Below, piece after piece: positions 33,373 through 41,121 of a stretch of DNA of 64,000 bases. The notes under the pieces are model-generated. The model was not told where the DNA came from. It saw only the letters and a list, made by a program, of their open reading frames with translations, and did no database searches. Source of the DNA: Leisingera sp. ANG-M7 (lineage in GTDB: Bacteria > Pseudomonadota > Alphaproteobacteria > Rhodobacterales > Rhodobacteraceae); assembly GCF_000813965.1 (NCBI RefSeq), contig NZ_JWLI01000013.1, forward strand, positions 147,228 to 211,227, written 5' to 3'. The first letter of the stretch is position 1. Each line of letters begins with the position of its first letter. The position numbers and the translations under genes were made by a program.

Positions 33373-34173
33373 TCAGGCGAAATTGATGGACACAGAACCG
33401 AAGGGGCCGAAATCTGCGGCGATCTCCGTGCCCGGCGGGCATTCGATGGGGCGGATGAAAGAGCCTGAGAGCACGATATCCCCGGCCTCGATCTGTTGTC
33501 CATATTCGGCCATCCGCCGGGCCAGCCACAGGACTGAAGTGACGGGATCGTTCAAAACACCCGCGCCGAGGCCGGTTTCCTCCACCGTGCTGCCCCGGGC
33601 CACGATAGCGCCGGTCCAACGAAGGTCGTGTGCGTCAGCAGCGTGGCGCTCTGCTCCCAGCACCAGGCCGGCATTGGCGGCGTTGTCGCTGATGGTGTCG
33701 GTGATGATGCGGGCCTGGTCGGTTGCCGGGTCTGCGCGCAGGATGCGGGTGTCGAGGATTTCCAGCGAGGGCGCCATATAGTCCGTGGCAGCCAGCACAT
33801 CGTCGCGGGTGCACTCGGCGCCCGCGAGGGGGGACTTCATGACAAAGGCGATTTCGGCCTCCACCCGCGGCTGGATGAAGCGGCCTGCGGGCACGGTGGC
33901 GCCATTGGCAAACAGCATATCGTCCAGCAGCACGCCGCTATCGGGCGTGGTGATGTTCAGCGCCTGCTGCATGGCGCGGCTGGTGAGGCCGATTTTCCAG
34001 CCGATCTTCTTCCGGCCAGAGGCCAGTTTCTGCCTGATTAGAGCCTCTTGCACCGCGTAAGCGTCATCCAGCGTCATGCCGGGATAGGCGAGGGAGAGCA
34101 GGCCGCATTGCTGGCCGGTTTGCTCAGCCTTGAACAATCTGTCGGCGGCTTCCTGATGCTGCTCGGGGGTCAT
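33373..34173 (-). CDS. hpaH: 2-oxo-hept-3-ene-1,7-dioate hydratase
   Basis: 266-residue hydratase of the HpaH/MhpD group (FAH-like fold). It adds water to 2-oxohept-3-enedioate to give the HpaI substrate. Conserved stretches: SLAYPGMTLDDAYAVQEALI, KKIGWKIGLTSRAMQQALNI, QPRVEAEIAFVMKSPL with metal-ligand acids, and the C-terminal SGSFIRPIECPPGTEI. The ATG overlaps the stop of hpaG (ATGA). Confidence 0.92.
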   Translation of the reverse strand: MTPEQHQEAADRLFKAEQTGQQCGLLSLAYPGMTLDDAYAVQEALIRQKLASGRKKIGWKIGLTSRAMQQALNITTPDSGVLLDDMLFANGATVPAGRFIQPRVEAEIAFVMKSPLAGAECTRDDVLAATDYMAPSLEILDTRILRADPATDQARIITDTISDNAANAGLVLGAERHAADAHDLRWTGAIVARGSTVEETGLGAGVLNDPVTSVLWLARRMAEYGQQIEAGDIVLSGSFIRPIECPPGTEIAADFGPFGSVSINFA

Positions 34174-35021
34174 GCCTCATCCTCAACGGTGTTGCGCAGA
34201 ATGCCGATGCCTTCCACTTCAACTTCAACCACATCGCCGGGAACCAGGTATTTCGGCGGGTCGAACCTAGCGCCGGCACCGGTCGGAGTGCCGGTGATGA
34301 TCACGTCGCCGGGCTGCAGCGTGGTGAAGGTCGAGATATAGGCTATCTCCTCGCGGATCGGGAACATCATCCGGTTGAGGGTGTCATCCTGACGGATCTC
34401 TCCGTTCACACGGGTGACAATACGGGCGTCATCCAGCTGGGCGGCGTCGGTGAAGGGCACAAGCCAAGGGCCGATAGAGCCGGAATTGTCCCAGTTCTTG
34501 CCCTGTGTGACGTTGAATTTGGCGTGGCGGACCCAGTCGCGGATGGTACCCTCATTCGCCAGTGTTAGAGCCGCGATGTGATCGTAGGCGTCTTCCGGTT
34601 TGATCCGGCGCCCTGCCTTGCCGACCACCACTGCAACCTCGCCTTCGTAATCCAGCGTGTGGTTTTCCGGCGGGCGGATCAGCGGGCGCCCGGCACCGGT
34701 GAAGGAGCGCGGGAAGCGGGGGAACAGGGACATGTGCTTGGGCTGGGCGGAGCCGTCCTTGTACTCCGCGTTGCGGTCCGGGAAGTTGACGCCTACGCAG
34801 ATGATCTTTTCCGGGTTGGGGATGGGGATCTCATAGGTGAAATCCTTGTGGGTGACGGGTTGGCTCTCGGCGGCCTGAGCCAGTGCGGGCAGGCCGCCTG
34901 CCGCGATCACGTCGCGCAGGGTGGGCCAGTGCGGGAACTGCGGCGACAGGGCGATCATGCCGGCGTCCGTCACGGCGCCATAGAAAGTCTCGCCGTCGGC
35001 GACGTAGGTGGCATAGCGCAT
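34170..35021 (-). CDS. hpaG: HpaG-type fumarylacetoacetate hydrolase family isomerase/decarboxylase
   Basis: 283 residues, FAH fold. Family motifs are IICVGVNFPDRNAEY (ICVGxN), LDYEGEVAVVVGKAGR with the metal-ligand Glu residues, NVTQGKNWDNSGSIGPWLVP and the C-terminal DVIITGTPTGAG. In this context it should decarboxylate and isomerise 5-carboxymethyl-2-oxohex-3-ene-dioate. E. coli HpaG is a double-domain protein of about 429 residues; here there is only one domain, as in many proteobacteria. Its ATG overlaps the TGA of the decarboxylase gene by one base. Confidence 0.88.
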   Translation of the reverse strand: MRYATYVADGETFYGAVTDAGMIALSPQFPHWPTLRDVIAAGGLPALAQAAESQPVTHKDFTYEIPIPNPEKIICVGVNFPDRNAEYKDGSAQPKHMSLFPRFPRSFTGAGRPLIRPPENHTLDYEGEVAVVVGKAGRRIKPEDAYDHIAALTLANEGTIRDWVRHAKFNVTQGKNWDNSGSIGPWLVPFTDAAQLDDARIVTRVNGEIRQDDTLNRMMFPIREEIAYISTFTTLQPGDVIITGTPTGAGARFDPPKYLVPGDVVEVEVEGIGILRNTVEDEA

Positions 35022-36433
35022 CAGGTCAGGCTCCTTGCGATTTCGGTGATGACATCGAAGGCCATCATCACGTCGGCTTCGGTGGTCTCAAACTGGCCTG
35101 CCTGGAAGCGGATTACCAGCTGGCCGTCGAGGCGGGTCTGGGTCAGGTAGATGCGGCCGTCGCCGTTGATGGCATTGACCAGCCGCAGGTTCAGATCGTC
35201 GAGGTCTGCGGCGCCCTCGGGCGCATAGCGGAACGACCAGAGCGACCACATCGGCGCGCTGGTGATCTCGAAATCAGGCTCTGACTGGAGCTTTTCGTGC
35301 AGCTGGCTTGACCAGTTAATGTGGTTGCGCAGCCGTTGCCGCAGCCCCTCTAGCCCGTAGGTGCGGATCAGGAACCAGATTTTCAGCGCGCGGAAGCGGC
35401 GGCCCAGCGGCACCGACCATTCGGAATAGTTGATGATGCCGTCATGGCCGTGGGTCTTGAGGTACTCCGGGCTGATGGCAAGGGTCTGGACCAGATCGTC
35501 CGGGTTCTTCAGGAAATGGGCGGAGCAGTCGAACTGCACGCCGAGCCATTTATGCGGGTTGAAGACGATGCTGTCGGCGCGTTCGACGCCGGGCCAGTAG
35601 TGGCGGTATTCCGGGCAGATCATCGCGGAGCCGGCCCAGGCGGCGTCGACATGGGTGTAGAGGCCGTATCTTTCGGCGACGTCCAGCACCTGATCCACCG
35701 GGTCGGTGGCGCCCACCCCGGTGCCGCCGACGCAGAGGATTATGCCCGCGGGCTGGTGGCCTGCGGCGAGGTCGGCCTGGATGGCGGCCTCCAGCGCTTC
35801 GGGGTCCATGCCGCGCCAGTCACCTTTGATCGGCACACGGATCAGGTTCTGCTGGCCGATGCCTGCAACCCAGATGGCGCGGTCAATGGAAGTGTGGACC
35901 TCAGAAGAACAGTAGATACGCAGGGGCTTTTGGCCGAACAGGCCCTGGCTGTTGCCCTGCCAGTTCAGCGCCTTTTCCCGCATGGTCAGCACTGCGGCGA
36001 GGGTGGCGGAGGAGGCAGAGTCCTGAATGACCCCCTGGAACTTGTCCGGCAGGTCCAGCGCCTGGCGCAGCCAATCCATCATCCGCGTTTCCATTTCGGT
36101 CGCGGCGGGCGAGGTTTGCCACAGCATGCATTGCGGCGCGATGGCCGAGGCGAGGAATTCCGCCAGCACAGAAGGCGCGGCGGCGTTGGAGGTGAAATAG
36201 GCAAAGAAGCGCGGGTGCTGCCAATGGGTGATGCCCGGCATTACGATGTCTTCGAAATCGCGGAAGATTGCCTCCATCCCCTCGCCGTCCTCAGGCGGGG
36301 TTTGGGGCAGGGCGTTCAGCACCTCGCCGGGTTCGGTCTTGGCCCGCACCGGGCGGTCGCCGACGGTCAGGTGGTAGTCCTGTGTCCAGTCCGCGACCTT
36401 GCGGCCCCATTCGGAGAATTCATCCCATTTCAT
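35021..36433 (-). CDS. Group II pyridoxal-dependent (aromatic L-amino acid) decarboxylase
   Basis: 470 residues, the length of AADC/tyrosine/DOPA decarboxylases. PLP features: His180 in SSEVHTSID stacking position, Asp263 in YTHVDAAWAGSA, and Schiff-base Lys295 in NPHKWLGVQFDCSA. YFTSNAAAPSVLAEFLASA is the family N-terminal signature. Within the homoprotocatechuate operon the likely substrate is L-DOPA, tyrosine or a related aromatic amino acid, giving dopamine or tyramine that an amine oxidase elsewhere would carry towards homoprotocatechuate. Substrate choice is inference. It overlaps hpaG by one base, so it belongs to the operon. Confidence 0.9.
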   Translation of the reverse strand: MKWDEFSEWGRKVADWTQDYHLTVGDRPVRAKTEPGEVLNALPQTPPEDGEGMEAIFRDFEDIVMPGITHWQHPRFFAYFTSNAAAPSVLAEFLASAIAPQCMLWQTSPAATEMETRMMDWLRQALDLPDKFQGVIQDSASSATLAAVLTMREKALNWQGNSQGLFGQKPLRIYCSSEVHTSIDRAIWVAGIGQQNLIRVPIKGDWRGMDPEALEAAIQADLAAGHQPAGIILCVGGTGVGATDPVDQVLDVAERYGLYTHVDAAWAGSAMICPEYRHYWPGVERADSIVFNPHKWLGVQFDCSAHFLKNPDDLVQTLAISPEYLKTHGHDGIINYSEWSVPLGRRFRALKIWFLIRTYGLEGLRQRLRNHINWSSQLHEKLQSEPDFEITSAPMWSLWSFRYAPEGAADLDDLNLRLVNAINGDGRIYLTQTRLDGQLVIRFQAGQFETTEADVMMAFDVITEIARSLT

Positions 36434-36499
36434 TTTTCTTACCTTACTTATACCGGGGCGCGATTGCGCCCACCCTCGGGAGGGTCGCGATCCTGATGT

Positions 36500-37480
36500 T
36501 CAGGGTGCAATTATCGGCTGCGCGTTCAAGGCGCTGGGTTTCGGAGTGGTGCCTTCGAACACCGAGCCTTCCTCGAACCAGCTGCGCGGCGCTGGGGCGC
36601 CCCAGAGGGTCTGACGCTGCGGGTCGGTGAGCGACCATTTGATCGGCTCCAGGTCCGGGTCGACGGTCTGGTAGTCAGAGCAGTAGATCTCGATCCGGTG
36701 GCCGTCCGGGTCGCGCACATAGAGGAAGAAGGCGTTGGAGATGCCATGGCGGCCGGGGCCGCGCTCGATGTTATCGACATAACCAGTGGTCGACATCAGG
36801 TCCAGGAGGTCAATGATATTCAAGGGGTTCGGCACCCAGAAGGCGGTGTGGTGCAGGCGGGGGCCGAGGCCGTTGGTGAAGGCCACGTCATGCACGCCGC
36901 CCTTGCGGTGCATCCAGGCGGCCCAGACCTTGCCGCTCTCATCATCTTCGGTGAACTCGGTGGTCCGGAAACCCATCTCGTTATAGAAGGCAACCGCACC
37001 GTCCACATCTGCGCTGAACATGTTGAAATGGTCGATGCGGAGCGGTTTTACCCCGTTATAGAGCCTGTATTTCTGGTGGATCGGCTCCAGCAGGTCCATC
37101 TTGACGTAGAACTCCAGCGGGATGCCCCAGGGGTCGCGGGTGCGCAAGGTGCGGCCCATGTGGGGACGGTCCACCCATTCCACCGGCAGGTCCTTGGAGG
37201 CGAAGAACTCGGCTGCCTTGTCCAGATCCGGCTCATCATAAAGCTTGAAGCCCAGGACGCCGACCGAGGCCTCATCCGCCTGAACCAGCACGATGCAGTG
37301 GTGGCCTCGTTCTTCCATCGCGCGCAGGTAAATGCGGCTGTTGTCCTCATGCGTCACCTGCAGACCAAGCGTATCCACATAGAAGGCGCGGGAGGCGGCG
37401 AGGTCGGTCACGGCGTATTCAACGTGGCTGAGCCGCACGATGTTGAAGGGCGGATAGAGGTTCGGGGCGGGGACGGGCAT
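36500..37480 (-). CDS. Type I (vicinal oxygen chelate) homoprotocatechuate 2,3-dioxygenase
   Basis: 326 residues, close to the Fe/Mn homoprotocatechuate 2,3-dioxygenases of Brevibacterium and Arthrobacter. Ligands are visible at His151 (LRIDHFNMF), His211 (RLHHTAFWV) and Glu264 (HRIEIYCSDY), with the acid-base His197 in GGVHDVAFTNG; spacing matches the characterised enzymes. It cleaves 3,4-dihydroxyphenylacetate to 5-carboxymethyl-2-hydroxymuconate semialdehyde with O2. It lies 13 bp after a second, structurally unrelated enzyme predicted to catalyse the same reaction. Confidence 0.92.
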   Translation of the reverse strand: MPVPAPNLYPPFNIVRLSHVEYAVTDLAASRAFYVDTLGLQVTHEDNSRIYLRAMEERGHHCIVLVQADEASVGVLGFKLYDEPDLDKAAEFFASKDLPVEWVDRPHMGRTLRTRDPWGIPLEFYVKMDLLEPIHQKYRLYNGVKPLRIDHFNMFSADVDGAVAFYNEMGFRTTEFTEDDESGKVWAAWMHRKGGVHDVAFTNGLGPRLHHTAFWVPNPLNIIDLLDLMSTTGYVDNIERGPGRHGISNAFFLYVRDPDGHRIEIYCSDYQTVDPDLEPIKWSLTDPQRQTLWGAPAPRSWFEEGSVFEGTTPKPSALNAQPIIAP

Positions 37481-37493
37481 TTAGGGTCTCCTT

Positions 37494-38348
37494 TTACTGA
37501 ACCGGGAAGATCACGTTGGTCTGGCCGGTGCCGGAACTGGGGAAATACTCGGTGATCACTTCGCAGGGGGCAGTGTAGCTGTCCCAGCCAAGCGCGCCAT
37601 ACAGCATGGCGGTGTCGTGCATGGAGCCTTCGCCGCAGCAGAACTCTGCGTATTCGCCCAGCATTTTGAGGAAGGTGGCGTGGTCGCCCTTCTGCCACAG
37701 CTCAAGCACCCGCAGGTCCATCTGGCGGTTGAACTCGGAACTGATGGTGAAGGTGCCATTGTTGGCGGCATAATCCTTGTTTGCCCAGATCTTATGGCTG
37801 AGCGAGCCGGAGGCGACCAGCAGGACCTTGCTGTCCGAGGCCTCAACCGCCGCGCGGATGGCCTCGCCGATCACCCGGCTTTCGCCGTGTTCGTGGACGG
37901 TGCACCAGGCGGCGATGGAGACCACCTTGAAATCGCCCTCGCGGCTCATGAAGCGCATCGGCACCAGGGTGCCGTATTCCAGTTCCAGCGAGTCGAGCTG
38001 GTGCGACAGGGTATAAACGCCCTTGTCCGAGGCCGCCGCCGCGATGGCATCGCCGAGGTCCGGATTGCCCGCGTACTCATAGGGCAGGTTCTGGATGAAC
38101 TGGGGAAATTCGTTGGAGGTGAACAGCCCCTTGAAGCGGCTGTTGGCGTTGATGTGGTAGCCTGCGTTGATCACCCAATGGGTGTCGCAGATCACGATAG
38201 TATCAGCGCCGAGCGCCTTGGCGCGGCGGGCGATTTCCCGGTGGCCGTCGATGGCGGGTTTGCGGGCGCCCTCCAGCCGGCCGGGCTGTTCCGACATCAG
38301 CATGGTGGGCACATGGGTGCATTTGGCGGCGAGAACGATTTCTCCCAT
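37494..38348 (-). CDS. hpaD: Class III (LigB-type) 3,4-dihydroxyphenylacetate 2,3-dioxygenase
   Basis: 284 residues, matching E. coli-type HpaD (283). N-terminal MGEIVLAAKCTHVPTML carries the first metal-ligand His; further conserved blocks are AIDGHREI, DTIVICDTHWVINAGYHIN, LEYGTLVPMRFM, VASGSLSHKI and GEGSMHDTAMLYGALGWD, with the C-terminal SSGTGQTNVIFP. Full length with all family blocks, so there is no sign of decay. It and the neighbouring type I enzyme come from different folds but should perform the same ring cleavage. Confidence 0.92.
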   Translation of the reverse strand: MGEIVLAAKCTHVPTMLMSEQPGRLEGARKPAIDGHREIARRAKALGADTIVICDTHWVINAGYHINANSRFKGLFTSNEFPQFIQNLPYEYAGNPDLGDAIAAAASDKGVYTLSHQLDSLELEYGTLVPMRFMSREGDFKVVSIAAWCTVHEHGESRVIGEAIRAAVEASDSKVLLVASGSLSHKIWANKDYAANNGTFTISSEFNRQMDLRVLELWQKGDHATFLKMLGEYAEFCCGEGSMHDTAMLYGALGWDSYTAPCEVITEYFPSSGTGQTNVIFPVQ

Positions 38349-38387
38349 GGTCTTCTCCTCAAAGACGGGGTGCGCGTTTCCTTGAGG

Positions 38388-39899
38388 TCAAGCGCCGAGG
38401 CGCGGGATCTTGTGGTGGCCCAGGGCAAAGCCGATGTGTTTTTGTTCCATGTAGAACTCGAACGACCAGTCGCCGCCATCGCGGCCGATGCCGCTGGCCT
38501 TGACCCCGCCAAAGGGGGTGGGCAGGTGGCGGACGTTTTCCGAGTTCACCCAGATCATCCCGGCCTCCAGCGCGTTTGTGAAGCGCAGGGCGCGGGTGAG
38601 GTCGTTGGTCCAGACATAGCCGGTGAGCCCGTACTGGGTGTCATTGGCCAATGACAGAGCCTCATCCTCGTCCTTGAAGCGAATCGCGGTGAGGACCGGG
38701 CCGAAGATTTCCTCCTGCGCGATGGTCATGTCGTTGGTGGCATTGGTGAACAGGGTCGGGCGCACGAACCAGCCCTGATCGCCTGCGCGGGTGCCGCCGG
38801 CGGCGATGGTGGCGCCGTCCTGCTTGGCGGTCTCGAAATAGGATGTGACCTTGTCGAAATGCACCTTGTGGATCAGCGGGCCAACCTCGGTGGCCGGGTC
38901 CAGCGGGTGGCCGACCTTGATGTTGTTGACGCGCTCGATCAGTTTGGCTTCGAACTCGTCTGCGATACTCTCCTGCACCAAGAGGCGCGAGGAAGAGGTG
39001 CAGCGCTCGCCGTTCAGCGAGTAGATCATGAAGATGGCGGCATCCAGCGCACGGTCGAGGTCGGCGTCGTCGAAGACCACCACCGGGTTCTTTCCGCCCA
39101 GTTCGAAATGCACCCGCTTCAGGGTGTCGGCGCCCTGTTTCATGATCATCGAGCCGGTCTTGCTCTCGCCGACAAAGGCGATGGCCTTGATATCGGGGTG
39201 TTCGGTGAGCGCCTTGCCTGCGTCCTCGCCAAAGCCGTTGACGAGGTTCCAGACGCCGGCGGGCAGGCCGGCCTCGTGGGCGATCTCTGCTAGGATGCGG
39301 GCGGTGAGGGGGGAGAACTCAGCCGGCTTGTGGACCACGGTGCAGCCGGCCGCCAGGGCGGGCGCGATTTTCCAGGTGGACAGCATAAACGGTGTGTTCC
39401 ACGGGGTGATCACGCCGACCGGGCCGATCGGCACCCGGGTGGTCACGTTCATCAGCGTTGGCGATTGCAGCTGCTGGCCGTCGCGGGCGGAGGTCGCCTT
39501 GTCTGCAAAGAAGCGGAAGTTCTCGGCGCCGCGAAGTGCTGCTTTGGACATGAAACGCAGGGCCTGGCCGGTGTCCCAGCATTCACACAGGGCGATTTCC
39601 TCGGCGCGTTCGACGATCAGGTCGGCGATGCGGTTGAGGATCTTCTTGCGCTCCAAGGCGGGCATGTCGCGCCAGGCGGGGAAGGCGGCCTTGGCGGCCG
39701 CTGCCGCCGCGTCGATGTCCTCTGCGCCGCCTTTGGCAACTGGGCAGATCACGCTTTCATCCACTGGCGAGGATGTCTCAAACGTGGCGCCAGAGGCAGC
39801 GGGGCGGCTTTCACCGCCGATGAGGTTCAGGATCCCGTCGGTGCGAAAGCGGGCCAAGTGGCTGTTCAGCGTTTCGATGTTGGTGGTCAGGTCGCTCAT
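38388..39899 (-). CDS. hpaE: 5-carboxymethyl-2-hydroxymuconate semialdehyde dehydrogenase
   Basis: 503 residues from the ATG at 39899; the longer open frame is ignored because hpaF ends there (TGATG overlap). Aldehyde dehydrogenase superfamily: TPWNTPFMLSTWKIAPALAAG, FELGGKNPVVVFDDADLD with the general-base Glu, and the catalytic Cys in NGERCTSSSRL. It oxidises the ring-cleavage semialdehyde with NAD+. The operon position after hpaF and before the dioxygenases supports the specific name. Confidence 0.93.
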   Translation of the reverse strand: MSDLTTNIETLNSHLARFRTDGILNLIGGESRPAASGATFETSSPVDESVICPVAKGGAEDIDAAAAAAKAAFPAWRDMPALERKKILNRIADLIVERAEEIALCECWDTGQALRFMSKAALRGAENFRFFADKATSARDGQQLQSPTLMNVTTRVPIGPVGVITPWNTPFMLSTWKIAPALAAGCTVVHKPAEFSPLTARILAEIAHEAGLPAGVWNLVNGFGEDAGKALTEHPDIKAIAFVGESKTGSMIMKQGADTLKRVHFELGGKNPVVVFDDADLDRALDAAIFMIYSLNGERCTSSSRLLVQESIADEFEAKLIERVNNIKVGHPLDPATEVGPLIHKVHFDKVTSYFETAKQDGATIAAGGTRAGDQGWFVRPTLFTNATNDMTIAQEEIFGPVLTAIRFKDEDEALSLANDTQYGLTGYVWTNDLTRALRFTNALEAGMIWVNSENVRHLPTPFGGVKASGIGRDGGDWSFEFYMEQKHIGFALGHHKIPRLGA

Positions 39900-40291
39900 C
39901 ACTGGTCCGCCTTTTGCATGTGGTCGCGGATGGTGCCGCATTTCGGGGAAAGCTCAGGGTCGATGTCGCGCATCTCCAGCGACAGGGCGATGGAGTGCTG
40001 TTGCATGGCTGGTTTCAGGAAATCCTCGGCAGCGTCGAACACCGCCTGGGCGGCACGTTTGCGGGTGTCGAGGTCACGACCCGCGCGCAGCCGGATGGAG
40101 ATGTCGAGGTAGCCGTGCTGGTCACTGCCGTCGGCAATGGAGGCATGATTGGCTGCAAAGGCGCGCACCCGGATGCCCGCTAGGGGAAAGATGCCGGTCT
40201 CTGCTGCGGCCTGCCGCAGGTGGTGGCACAGCGCAGCGATGTCAGCGTGCGCTTCCATATTGGCCGAGTAGTCCAGCGTGATGTGCGGCAT
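39899..40291 (-). CDS. hpaF: 5-carboxymethyl-2-hydroxymuconate delta-isomerase
   Basis: 130 residues from the ATG at 40291. After Met removal the N-terminus is the catalytic proline of the tautomerase family (MPHITLDYSAN), which decides this start over the ATG 13 codons upstream. It isomerises 5-carboxymethyl-2-hydroxymuconate. Length and the C-terminal block SLEMRDIDPELSPKCGTIRDHM fit HpaF. First gene of the operon, 18 bp downstream of a palindromic operator. Confidence 0.92.
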   Translation of the reverse strand: MPHITLDYSANMEAHADIAALCHHLRQAAAETGIFPLAGIRVRAFAANHASIADGSDQHGYLDISIRLRAGRDLDTRKRAAQAVFDAAEDFLKPAMQQHSIALSLEMRDIDPELSPKCGTIRDHMQKADQ

Positions 40292-40308
40292 CTGCGTTAC
40301 CTCTCCTG

Positions 40309-40332
40309 AATTACTTAACATGTTTAGCAATT
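40309..40332. promoter_or_regulatory. Probable HpaR operator
   Basis: A 24-bp near-palindrome centred between 40320 and 40321, half-site AATTnCTwAACA; only two symmetric pairs fail to match. It lies 18 bp upstream of hpaF and 74 bp upstream of divergent hpaR, the expected position for a MarR-type repressor of both. A weaker GGCAATTGCGTTTAGC segment follows at about 40367-40382. Confidence 0.78.
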
Positions 40333-40405
40333 GTGCAATGGTGAGTCAAGCAGAAGAAACCCAAGCGGCAATTGCGTTTAGCTGGAAGCGGAGTGATAAT
40401 CACGC

Positions 40406-40846
40406 ATGACCAGGATGATGCCCTCCACCGACCGTTCGCTGCCAATCGCCCTTCTGCGGGCGCGGGAACGCGTGATGGGGCCGATCCGCGCGCTGCTGAG
40501 CGGTGCGGGGCTGACTGAGCAGCAATGGCGCGTGCTGCGGGTGGTGCAGGAGAGCGGGCCGATTGATCCGACGCAGATTGCGGATAAGGCTTGCCTGCTG
40601 CTGCCCAGCCTGACACGCATTCTGCAGAAGCTGGAAGAGAAACAGCTGATCAGCCGCGAGCGCGACAAAGAAGACCGCCGCCGTCAGGTGGTGCGGATTG
40701 CGCCTGCGGGGGAAAGGATCATTGCTGACAACCTAGAGGCCAGCCTGGAATTGATGGAGCGGACCCGCCTGAAAATGGGGGTGGAGCGCTATGAGGCTCT
40801 GCTGGATCTGCTGAACGAGCTGGACCAGATCGACCTGCCGGAGTGA
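40406..40846 (+). CDS. hpaR: MarR-family repressor of the homoprotocatechuate operon
   Basis: 146 residues. MarR winged helix with EQQWRVLRVVQESGPIDPTQIADKACLLLPSLTRILQKLEE and wing ERDKEDRRRQVVR. This resembles HpaR/HpcR. It is divergent from hpaF across a 114-bp gap holding a 24-bp palindrome. The effector is expected to be an aromatic acid of the pathway. Confidence 0.92.
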   Translation: MTRMMPSTDRSLPIALLRARERVMGPIRALLSGAGLTEQQWRVLRVVQESGPIDPTQIADKACLLLPSLTRILQKLEEKQLISRERDKEDRRRQVVRIAPAGERIIADNLEASLELMERTRLKMGVERYEALLDLLNELDQIDLPE

Positions 40847-40883
40847 GTCGGACTTGCCGCATTTGGCGCGGATGCCGGGGTGG

Positions 40884-41085
40884 GTGACGCAAATGGGCCT
40901 GGTTATTCGGTTTTTTGGAAGCTCAGTGGTTTTTGTGTTGATTCTCAAATAAAAACAATTGCATAACTGTGATTTGAACCCGCATTTCTGCAACCTGTGA
41001 TGCTGCATCTGCACAGGTGATTTCCCGCCTGTGACGCAAATGGCGCTGCTGATGTCCGAAATCCCCCTGTGATGTGACGCATTTC
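40884..41085. repeat. GTGACGC/CTGTGA repeats upstream of the mgd operon
   Basis: The 275-bp gap between hpaR and mgdA holds three GTGACGC elements: 40884 and 41031 (both GTGACGCAAATGG) and 41074 (GTGACGCATTTC). It also holds several CTGTGAT words, two followed by GCATTTCT. The repeats lie in the promoter region of the mgdABCD operon and could be a regulator-binding array; none matches a site I know. Confidence 0.45.
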
Positions 41086-41121
41086 TCACTCAATCTGCCG
41101 GGGACAGTTGATGAGGACATC

